A stretch of DNA of 64,000 bases from DATBAX01 sp963762965 (lineage in GTDB: Bacteria > Acidobacteriota > Terriglobia > Terriglobales > Acidobacteriaceae). The stretch is taken from positions 62,001 to 126,000 of the forward strand of contig CAVXME010000006.1 of assembly GCA_963762965.1 (NCBI GenBank). The letters are read 5' to 3'. Positions 51,348 through 58,782 of this stretch are shown here, one piece after another. Made by a program: the position numbers and the translations under genes. Position 1 is the first letter of the stretch; each line of letters opens with the position of its first letter. The notes under the pieces were generated by a model. That model ran no database searches and was not told the DNA's origin. It saw only the letters and a program-made list of their open reading frames with translations.

Positions 51348-53005
51348 ACCGCTTGCTTCACCTCATACATCGCGTCGATTTCTGATTTAAATCGCGACGC
51401 GATCAGATCGCGCTTCAGTTTTCCATTTGCAGTCAGCAGACCATTTTCAATCGAAAATAAATCTTCGGACACAAAGAATGTCCGTACCTGCTTGTAGTGC
51501 GGCAATCCGAGATTCACGTCGTCCAGCGCGGCTTGCGTCTGTTCGCGCGTCACACTTCCGGTCACAATTGCCGAAAGATATCCCCGACCGTTGCCCATGA
51601 GCACAACTTGCTGCGCTCCCGGCAGGTTATCCAGGATTTTTTCTTCGATGGGCTCTGGCGCAATATTATGCCCCGACCCCAAAATAATCAGGTTCTTGAT
51701 GCGACCGTTGATCCGCCAGTTTCCGTCAGCGTCCACTTCGCCCTGATCGCCGGTATGGAACCAGCCGTCACGCAACGCCTTCGCCGTTTCCTGCGGACGA
51801 TTCCAGTATCCCGAGAAAATATTGGGCCCGTGCACAATAATCTCTTCACTTTCACCCAGCTTCATTTCAATACCACTGATCGCCGGGCCCACGCGGCCCG
51901 CTTTGACGTTGCGGGGATCATCCATGGTACAGATGGCGGTAGTCTCTGTTAGTCCGTAGACTTGCAATACTGGAATACCAAGCATCATGAAATAAAGTTG
52001 CGTTTCGACATTCAAGGGCGCCGAGCCACAAATAAGCGCTTTCAGATTCGGCCCAATCATCTTTTTACGAATCGTAGGAAACACAATGGTATTGGCCAAG
52101 CTCAACCACATTGAATCTACGAAGCTTGATTGCCCTTCCTGCTTGCGTATCCACGCTGCTTTAGCTCTGCTGTAAAGACTCAGCACGATTCCGCCTGTCT
52201 TCCACAATTGCTCATCCACTGCCTTCCGCATGCGCTCAAGCAGGGCCGGGACATTAAGAAAATAATCCGGCTCGGCAACCCGCATTTCGTTAGCCAACTT
52301 ACTCAGATCGGTGTTCAAGGTGAGCAGGCTGCCGCGCAGCAAACAGGTCAGCAGCATGATCAACGAGCCTGCAAAACAAAACGGCAAATAATGAAACACC
52401 CGGTCCTGCCCGGATTTGCCTCTCATCAACAGTTCGAGACGTCCCGATGTGCATCCCAGCATGTGACCAAGATTGCCAGCGCTGAGGACTACACCCTTCG
52501 CTTCCCCCGAAGTCCCCGAGGTATAAATGATGGTCACCGGATCGGAATCCTCAAGTTGATGTAGCGCGGGCGCCCCCGTCCGCGTAACCGCGTCAGCCTT
52601 AGCAAAAATATCTTCGAATAAACACTGTGCAGGCGCATCCGGCCAGTGCTGCAAAATCCCGTCACGAAGCGCTGCATCCCCACAGCAAATCAGTGCAGGC
52701 GAGCAATCCTTCATCATGGTCACCAGCTCTGCGGGCGCTTGCCGCGCATAGAGCGGAACCACAATCAACCCCTCCGCCATAATCGACAGATCAAGTGCAA
52801 CCCACTGGACACCGTTATTGGCCAGTACCGCAATTCGGTCGCCTCTCTTCAGTTCTTTCGAGGTCAGAAAGGTACGAGCTTGTCCCACTAAACTAAGAAG
52901 CTCGCGACCGCTGGCCGCTATTGTTTTTCCCTCCACGAGTTCCCGCAAAATGAGGGTGTCACCCGCCGACTCAAGCTTTGCAAAAATGTCGTCGAGAAAA
53001 CTCAT
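51344..53005 (-). CDS. Acyl-AMP ligase (long-chain fatty-acid activating), copy 2
   Basis: Second ANL-family enzyme of the operon, 553 residues, of the FadD15-like long-chain type. Visible motifs are IIYTSGTSGEAKGVVLS, QVYGLTETTAICT, FHTGDQGEVDADGNW and the catalytic lysine in TANGKLKRD. It would form acyl-AMP and then an acyl thioester from a long-chain acid. The preceding pyruvyl-transferase-like gene ends 46 bases upstream. It overlaps the hydratase gene by four bases. Having two different ligases suggests two acid substrates or two acceptors. Confidence 0.9.
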   Translation of the reverse strand: MSFLDDIFAKLESAGDTLILRELVEGKTIAASGRELLSLVGQARTFLTSKELKRGDRIAVLANNGVQWVALDLSIMAEGLIVVPLYARQAPAELVTMMKDCSPALICCGDAALRDGILQHWPDAPAQCLFEDIFAKADAVTRTGAPALHQLEDSDPVTIIYTSGTSGEAKGVVLSAGNLGHMLGCTSGRLELLMRGKSGQDRVFHYLPFCFAGSLIMLLTCLLRGSLLTLNTDLSKLANEMRVAEPDYFLNVPALLERMRKAVDEQLWKTGGIVLSLYSRAKAAWIRKQEGQSSFVDSMWLSLANTIVFPTIRKKMIGPNLKALICGSAPLNVETQLYFMMLGIPVLQVYGLTETTAICTMDDPRNVKAGRVGPAISGIEMKLGESEEIIVHGPNIFSGYWNRPQETAKALRDGWFHTGDQGEVDADGNWRINGRIKNLIILGSGHNIAPEPIEEKILDNLPGAQQVVLMGNGRGYLSAIVTGSVTREQTQAALDDVNLGLPHYKQVRTFFVSEDLFSIENGLLTANGKLKRDLIASRFKSEIDAMYEVKQAV

Positions 53006-53051
53006 GGGATTTGTTTTCTCTGTGTCTCCGTGTCTCCGTGGTGAAAATTAC

Positions 53052-54461
53052 TCACGCATAAGCCTTAACGAGTTCATGCAGACTCTCACTCATCGGCGGC
53101 AAATAATCTTCCCAACTCCACTCGCCTTTGCGCGTCGGGAACTCGGGATATCGCCTTTGCACTTCTTCCTCGAAATAAACTCCCATGCGCGCCATGACTT
53201 TCAGGTTCTTCACTACGGTACGGCCGATGCCATCGGCAATCCTTTCGCCTTCTGTTGCCAGTTTCTCCAACGCGGCCAGCAGCTTGGGTTCCAGGTCAGC
53301 GTCATCCACATTCATCAGCAACTCTTCGTGCCCGCGCTCGCGCATCAGGTTGCGGATGCGTTCATCCATGGTGATGCCCGCAGACGGCACCAGCGCCGGC
53401 ATGGAGGTCACTATCCCGTGATAGCGCGACGACGCCATCATGTGGCAGGCGCGCAAAATGCTGACCAGTTCGTACATGTTGTAGTCGTCCGAACTGAGCA
53501 CTGGTACTCCACCCAGCTTCTCCGAAATCCGCTTGGCAGGACGCGCATCCAGGCGTTCCGTGGCCACCAGAATCAGGAACACCTTCTTCCTTTTGCGAAA
53601 TGCATCCACAGCATTCGCGATCGCAGTCAGATAATGCTCGTACGCGCGGTCTGCAGCAGCTCCGGAGTTGTGAAAATAGACCGAGCGGTAATGACTCTCT
53701 TTATATGCCCCTGTAAGACCGTGCAACGCAAACTTTGCTACCGAGGCTTTCACCGGCCACTCGAACGGATTGATCGGACACACCACCAGCACAGGCGTGC
53801 TCCCATCCCAACCCACCTCATGCAACACTTTTTGTCCGTATTCGGCGGGATTCGGCTCAAACGTCCAGGCAGTGTCGGTGCCCAATTCCGTGGGTACGCC
53901 GAGTTCACGAAGTACTGTACGCGATTCTTCATTTCTAGTGATTACCAGCGAATTCCGGCAGTAGCGCGCACACATCTTCTTTATTGGAGGATCCATATGT
54001 CCCGCCTCGGAACCGTATCCAACGGAAAGCTTGTTCTGTGCCGCTGCAATTCCCAATGACCCAATCATCATGGTGGTCAGGGCATTGGCGAACTTGCTCT
54101 TGAATGCTGACCCTTCACACGCAACCACACCGTGATGTTTAGGAACTTCATCAGACAAGAACGGCGGAAAAATATCCGGCAGAAAAACCTGCGCCGTATC
54201 CTCGAAATACCCCTTCGACCGCTGGAAGTTCTGCGACATCACGCTGAACGCCACTTTGTCCGCACCGAGAATATATCGAAGCTGCCTGAGCATCTCTTCG
54301 ACGCGCACATCGGAACCCATGTTGCGGGTGCCGTTGTAGCCGGCAAACAGCAGCTTCAGCTTTTCTCCCGGCTGCCAGGGTTTCCCTTTGCCGAGCATCC
54401 ATCCTGCTTTCGATCTCTCGATCGCACTGCTGACCCAGGTTTCGAGAATGAAGTCCATCAT
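53052..54461 (-). CDS. Polysaccharide pyruvyl transferase-like protein
   Basis: Protein of 469 residues matching the pyruvyl-transferase (CsaB/WcaK-like) pattern: an N-terminal FAGYNGTRNMGSDVRVEEML where the family has GxxGxxNxGDE, a middle VITRNEESRTVLRELGVPT, and the C-terminal ACHMMASSRYHGIVTSMPAL with the conserved RxHG. Known members add pyruvate ketals to cell-wall sugars. Its place among lipid genes is unusual; it may modify a glycolipid head group. The ATG at 54461 overlaps the stop of the SDR gene (ATGA), which decides the start over an in-frame start at 54491. No signal peptide. Confidence 0.82.
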   Translation of the reverse strand: MMDFILETWVSSAIERSKAGWMLGKGKPWQPGEKLKLLFAGYNGTRNMGSDVRVEEMLRQLRYILGADKVAFSVMSQNFQRSKGYFEDTAQVFLPDIFPPFLSDEVPKHHGVVACEGSAFKSKFANALTTMMIGSLGIAAAQNKLSVGYGSEAGHMDPPIKKMCARYCRNSLVITRNEESRTVLRELGVPTELGTDTAWTFEPNPAEYGQKVLHEVGWDGSTPVLVVCPINPFEWPVKASVAKFALHGLTGAYKESHYRSVYFHNSGAAADRAYEHYLTAIANAVDAFRKRKKVFLILVATERLDARPAKRISEKLGGVPVLSSDDYNMYELVSILRACHMMASSRYHGIVTSMPALVPSAGITMDERIRNLMRERGHEELLMNVDDADLEPKLLAALEKLATEGERIADGIGRTVVKNLKVMARMGVYFEEEVQRRYPEFPTRKGEWSWEDYLPPMSESLHELVKAYA

Positions 54462-55591
54462 GCGGCGGACCCTCCCACTTTGGCGGGCCAATTCTGATAG
54501 GAATATGTGAAATTCGAATCCTGGCTGAACTTCAACAGAGGATAACTGTACTGCGAGAATGGCACCGGCTTGCGGCCAAGCTCGGTCGTGACCCGAGTAT
54601 TGTCAAACACAGTATTCCATTGCAGGTACGGCATGAACACCTTCATGAGAGATGCACCATACCCAATGCTGCCTTTGCGATTCGACAAAGTATTCACCGT
54701 GCTCGCGAAGGGCTTCCCCAGGAATGGCAGGAAGATCGGTGCTCGCTTTTGCTGCGCGGCAGCCAGTGCGGCGGTCAGTTCACGAAAGGTCTGCGAATCT
54801 ACGCCAGAAGAAAGATGATAGGTGTCGTATTGCGTCTTCTCCCTCTGGTGCAGCGTGGCAATAGCGTCGGCGACGAAATCCACATTCACAATATCGATCT
54901 TGTCCTTGGGACGGAACGGAAGAACTCTTAAACCGGCAAGAAACACGAACGCCTTGACCATGTCGAACTGCGTCGTCTCCGGACGGCGGCTGTCTCCCAG
55001 CACAATACTGGGGCGAAAAATCGTGAGTGGCACATCGGGAAGAAGCTGCCGGATCATGTGCTCGCAGAATTTCTTGGTACGCGCATAGGGATCGTAATCC
55101 GAGCGCTCCCAATCGATGGACTTGTCCTCGATGACGACTTCATCCTGCCGCTTTCCCGCTACTGCAACCGTGCTCACGTGACTGAAACGCCGCAAGCCGT
55201 GATAGTGATGCGAGTGCCGGGCCAACTGCAAAACTTCCAACGTCCCTCGCAAATTCACATTCATGCAGCTCTTCTCGGATTTGCGGTTCAACGAAGCCGC
55301 ACAATGAATGATCGAATCCGTTGTATGGATCAGGCGATCGTAATCATCCCTCCCCAATCCAAATTGCGCGTCCGTGAGGTCCCCGCGAAAAACCCGGATC
55401 CGCGTCTGCAAACATTCGTAGAAACGCGGAAAGTCCATGTGCAGCTGCAATGCCTGCCACAATCGCGATTCCGCTTCCTGCGCATCGCGGGCTCGGACCA
55501 GCACATTTAGTCCCGCGCCGTGCTCGTTCAGCAGGTTCGCGGCCACGTGCGCGCCAATGTATCCGGTCGACCCTGTCAGGAATATCGCCAC
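54458..55591 (-). CDS. Male-sterility-type SDR (NAD-binding reductase/epimerase)
   Basis: Extended short-chain dehydrogenase of 377 residues. The cofactor loop is TGSTGYIGAHVA at residues 6-17, the ADP-ribose basic residue region is VLVRARD, and the catalytic Tyr and Lys are in DPYARTKKF. It is closest in look to the NAD_binding_4 group (thioester reductases and fatty acyl reductases), the same family as the C-terminal part of the next upstream gene, but half the size. A reductase acting on an acyl thioester, or an epimerase, is possible. The GTG start overlaps the previous gene by 16 bases. Confidence 0.82.
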   Translation of the reverse strand: MAIFLTGSTGYIGAHVAANLLNEHGAGLNVLVRARDAQEAESRLWQALQLHMDFPRFYECLQTRIRVFRGDLTDAQFGLGRDDYDRLIHTTDSIIHCAASLNRKSEKSCMNVNLRGTLEVLQLARHSHHYHGLRRFSHVSTVAVAGKRQDEVVIEDKSIDWERSDYDPYARTKKFCEHMIRQLLPDVPLTIFRPSIVLGDSRRPETTQFDMVKAFVFLAGLRVLPFRPKDKIDIVNVDFVADAIATLHQREKTQYDTYHLSSGVDSQTFRELTAALAAAQQKRAPIFLPFLGKPFASTVNTLSNRKGSIGYGASLMKVFMPYLQWNTVFDNTRVTTELGRKPVPFSQYSYPLLKFSQDSNFTYSYQNWPAKVGGSAA

Positions 55592-57936
55592 GTTGCTCCG
55601 TTTGTGCCGGTTGGTGCGACTTCGCCGTTCTCCTCGGCGAAATGCAGGTTCCGCGCAGGCCGCGCCTCGAGCGGACGGCCCTCAATCAAAGGATAGGTCC
55701 ATTTGCGTAATGCGGGAATATGAATGTTGATCCAGTACTCCCACCAATCCAGCGAGCGGGTGTTGTAGCCGAAGTCCGCTTTTTCTTCTTCCACCAGCGC
55801 ATAAGAAAGCTTTTCCACATTGTCGGCGACGAAATCATGCTCATTCAGGAGAATAAACGGTTCGAATAATTCGATCAGCTTTTCTACGCGCTCCAGACTC
55901 CGCTCCGTCCGCGCCAAAGGTGTTTTGCGCAACGGCAACGGCGCCATGATTCTCTGAATGGACTTGATAATCGCCTTCTGCGCCGGCGCCGACATCCGCT
56001 GATAACGCTCCTTGGAGACCGAAATCGCGTCCAGACGCAGGCGCAGCCAATACTCCAGCCCCTCTTGCGCCCGGTAATGCTTTCGATGCGCCAGCGAGGT
56101 CAGCTCGATCGATCGCCGCATGTCGCAAGGATTCGTGGCGGAAGTCGCGAGCTGATACATGGCATCGTTCCGCCGCTCAATCACGGCCGCGGCAATCAGT
56201 GTCATCCCCTGGCATACCGAGTCCACGGGAATAATGTCCAGTCGCTTACGCTCATTGGAAGGCAGCTGACGAAAAGACGTTCCCAGCAAATAAGAAAGCG
56301 AGGCCGAAGTGTTGATGCCTTCATTCCAGCCCAGGAACGGCTTTTCGATGGATGTTTCCACAATGGCTGGCCGCACCACTGCGACGGGAAGGCCTTCTCC
56401 ATACTTATAGATCAGCGACTCGGCCAGACTCTTCGACAGCGTGTAAGTGTTCGGCCAACCCAGTTCGTTCGCACGCTTCTTCCCGGCTTCCGTCAAATAC
56501 TCGCGCAGCCAGCGCACCCGATTCTTGCGAATCTGATTTTCCAGTGCCGCACCCTGCAAATTCTTGGCTGCGTGTTCCTTGCTCAGCGCCTGCCGCCGGA
56601 GTTCCTCGGTGATTTCAACACTCTCCGCTTTCGCTTCGGCTTGCCTTACGAATGCATGCAGAGAGCGCCATTCAGCCTCGGCGTCAAAATCCGGTAGTCC
56701 GACAGGCGTGTAGTTCGGACGCAAGGTTTCACTGACCCTGCCATCCCGCGTGCCCGCCACATAGCAGGTAGAAAGATGAACAAGTCCCGCATGGTCCGAG
56801 GCCCGCACGAATTCCAGAACATGCATCGGCGCATCCACATTTGCCGCCAATGCCTCGCGCAGATCAGGATTGAAATCCGTCAGGCCGGAACTGTTCATGA
56901 TCAAATCAAGGTTCTTGCGTAGCGCTTCCGAAACATCGGCAGTCAAACCCAAGCCGGATTGCGAAACATCACCCTCCACAATCTCCACCCGGTCCTGTAG
57001 GAAGCGCAACAGATTCGCTCCGTACCGTTCATACAAAGGATCGAAGACCGGCGACTCCTCCACCAGCTTCTCAAATCTCCGCTGCGCCGGATTTGATTTC
57101 TGCCGCCGAATCAGCAGATAAATCTTCCCGATTTCCGGCAGATCCATCAGCGTATTCACCAGCCATACTTTGCCGATGAAGCCGGTCACGCCGATCAGCA
57201 TGACCTGCTTGCCTTCGAGCGCCTTGCGAACCGAGAGCGGTTCAAGGCGTCCTTCTCCCTCAAAATGCACAATCGGACGTTCAAGGTCCGGCACCTGCCG
57301 CTCCGCCGCCACCACCGCTGACTGCAATTGCTGCACTCCAGCGAGACCTAGATCCTGAACCAGCTTTTCCGCTGTCCGGCGTCCATCCGGCCCAACACCA
57401 GTGATTCGGGCAAAAAGCCCGCGCGGACGAATCACGGGATCCAGCAATCGCCCGGTGCCCATGCCATCGCGAAACTCCAGCCGGTTGGCGATGATCCACT
57501 TCACCCCGAGGTGCTGCGCCAGCGGACGCATCACGTGGTCCAGCCCCTGGCTCACCAGCACCACTTTCTTGCCAGAGTCGACCAGCGCATTAAGCGCCTG
57601 TACTCCATCAGGTTTGAGGTAAGGCTTCAACTTATACTGGAAGTATTCTTCGCCCAGCAGATCCAGCCGGTCACGGCTGATTCCGCGCAACACGGTATGC
57701 ACCACCCGGGTGGCAAAAACCCGGTTCGCCGCGTACAGGAACGGGCGCAGCAGCGCCATGAGCAGCACCAGCCCGCGGCGCTCCCAGCGTTCGGTAAACG
57801 TCTGCGCGTTCCAGGTAAAAAAGGCGATCGGCCTGACAGTTGTCAGTTCCAGCAGGCTACCTTCTACTCGCCAGTACACCTCGGCCCCGGAAGCTGAATT
57901 GTGATTTGACGGCTCCAAATTTGTCTTCGGCCCCAC
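55576..57936 (-). CDS. Two-domain protein: degenerate HAD domain plus fatty acyl reductase
   Basis: Protein of about 786 residues. The first 200 form a HAD-IB-like domain whose motif I is degenerate: where phosphatases have DxDGT it reads RVEGS, so the nucleophilic Asp is Arg. After it comes a fatty acyl-CoA reductase domain: NADPH loop IGVTGFIGKVW (249-255), catalytic NTYTLSKSLAES (Tyr about 498, Lys 502) and a C-terminal sterile-like domain. It would reduce an acyl thioester to aldehyde or alcohol. Start uncertain: the GTG at 57936 has GGGGAGG upstream; the frame is open to a TTG at 57999 and a GTG at 57879 is also possible. First gene of the operon. Confidence 0.85.
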   Translation of the reverse strand: MGPKTNLEPSNHNSASGAEVYWRVEGSLLELTTVRPIAFFTWNAQTFTERWERRGLVLLMALLRPFLYAANRVFATRVVHTVLRGISRDRLDLLGEEYFQYKLKPYLKPDGVQALNALVDSGKKVVLVSQGLDHVMRPLAQHLGVKWIIANRLEFRDGMGTGRLLDPVIRPRGLFARITGVGPDGRRTAEKLVQDLGLAGVQQLQSAVVAAERQVPDLERPIVHFEGEGRLEPLSVRKALEGKQVMLIGVTGFIGKVWLVNTLMDLPEIGKIYLLIRRQKSNPAQRRFEKLVEESPVFDPLYERYGANLLRFLQDRVEIVEGDVSQSGLGLTADVSEALRKNLDLIMNSSGLTDFNPDLREALAANVDAPMHVLEFVRASDHAGLVHLSTCYVAGTRDGRVSETLRPNYTPVGLPDFDAEAEWRSLHAFVRQAEAKAESVEITEELRRQALSKEHAAKNLQGAALENQIRKNRVRWLREYLTEAGKKRANELGWPNTYTLSKSLAESLIYKYGEGLPVAVVRPAIVETSIEKPFLGWNEGINTSASLSYLLGTSFRQLPSNERKRLDIIPVDSVCQGMTLIAAAVIERRNDAMYQLATSATNPCDMRRSIELTSLAHRKHYRAQEGLEYWLRLRLDAISVSKERYQRMSAPAQKAIIKSIQRIMAPLPLRKTPLARTERSLERVEKLIELFEPFILLNEHDFVADNVEKLSYALVEEEKADFGYNTRSLDWWEYWINIHIPALRKWTYPLIEGRPLEARPARNLHFAEENGEVAPTGTNGATWRYS

Positions 57937-58018
57937 ACCCAAGCCAGGCCCTCCCCAGAAAGGAAGGCGAAGTTTCCTATTGTAAACAATTGCGGCCAAA
58001 GGACGAAACGGCTTCTCA

Positions 58019-58075
58019 AGGGTGTCCCGTCCTTGTCCCTCAGTCTTTTGGAGGGACAGGGCGGGGACTTTCTAC
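58019..58075. repeat. Imperfect palindrome with CCGTCC/GGGCGGGG arms, copy C
   Basis: Arms GTCCCGTCCTTGTCCCTC and GAGGGACAGGGCGGGGAC form an about 18-bp imperfect stem. It is a diverged relative of 26667-26717 and 61394-61446, and lies between gntK and the acyl reductase gene. Confidence 0.65.
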
Positions 58076-58557
58076 TCCAGACCTAATTTCTCTCGAATCT
58101 CTCTGACGATCTCTTCTGGCGATTGGTCCACATCTACCGTCACCGCGTCCGCCGGTTCCTCCAAAGTGGCAAACTGGTCGGCCAGGATTTTCTCCGTGGC
58201 AAAATGCCCATGCCGCTCCCGCAGCCTCCGCGAAATCAACTCATAGCTGCCCTTGAGATAGACAAACTTCACATCCCCGCTCACGGACAGCTCCTGACGA
58301 TATGCACCTTTCAACGCCGAACATGCCAAGGCAACCTCCCGCTTCTCCGCAATCCAGTGCGCGATCGCATCCCGCATGGCTTGGAGCCAGGGCCCGCGAT
58401 CGGCATCGTCAAGCGGAATGCCTTGCCGCATCTTTTCAACATTGGCCGGAGAATGAAAACTATCCGCGTCCACGAATTCCCAACCCAGTTGCACGGCCAG
58501 CAACTCTCCAATAGTCGTTTTGCCCGCCCCGGTTACTCCCATCACGATCACGACCAC
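58072..58557 (-). CDS. gntK: Gluconokinase
   Basis: Phosphorylates D-gluconate to 6-phosphogluconate, 161 residues, normal for the small (GntK-type) family. Walker A is GVTGAGKTT near residue 7; WEFVDADSFHSPANVEKM and IPLDDADRGPWL are family signatures, followed by CSALKGAYRQ and the lid LRERHGHF. The start is a GTG. The gene stands alone between the lipid operon and a divergent membrane protein gene; no gluconate permease or Entner-Doudoroff gene is near. Confidence 0.95.
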   Translation of the reverse strand: MVVIVMGVTGAGKTTIGELLAVQLGWEFVDADSFHSPANVEKMRQGIPLDDADRGPWLQAMRDAIAHWIAEKREVALACSALKGAYRQELSVSGDVKFVYLKGSYELISRRLRERHGHFATEKILADQFATLEEPADAVTVDVDQSPEEIVREIREKLGLE

Positions 58558-58616
58558 GCAGCATTCTCCCCTCGGAAACCCCCGAGCGCCTTCTCTCTCA
58601 ATTCCTTTTCAAGTCT

Positions 58617-58667
58617 GTCATCCCAAGCGAAGCCGAGCAATTCGCTCGACGGAGTCGGGGGACCTGC
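58617..58667. repeat. Dispersed GTCATCC-type repeat, copy 4
   Basis: GTCATCCCAAGCGAAGCCGA...GGGGGACCT, same orientation as 18127-18155, with an internal AGCAATTCGCT inverted repeat. It lies in the divergent region between gntK and the next gene. Confidence 0.5.
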
Positions 58668-58782
58668 CTTCTGGGAACCACCGTCTCCTGCCAAGTTACC
58701 ATGCTGAGGCCCGGTTACCGGCGTAATGAAACCCCGCCTTTCCCGGCCAGCCACGCCCCGAGATCACCCTATAATTTTCGTT

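Noticed and set aside
57936..57999. TTG at 57999 as start of the acyl reductase
   Set aside because: No ribosome-binding site precedes it and the first residues look non-conserved; GTG at 57936 has GGGGAGG upstream.
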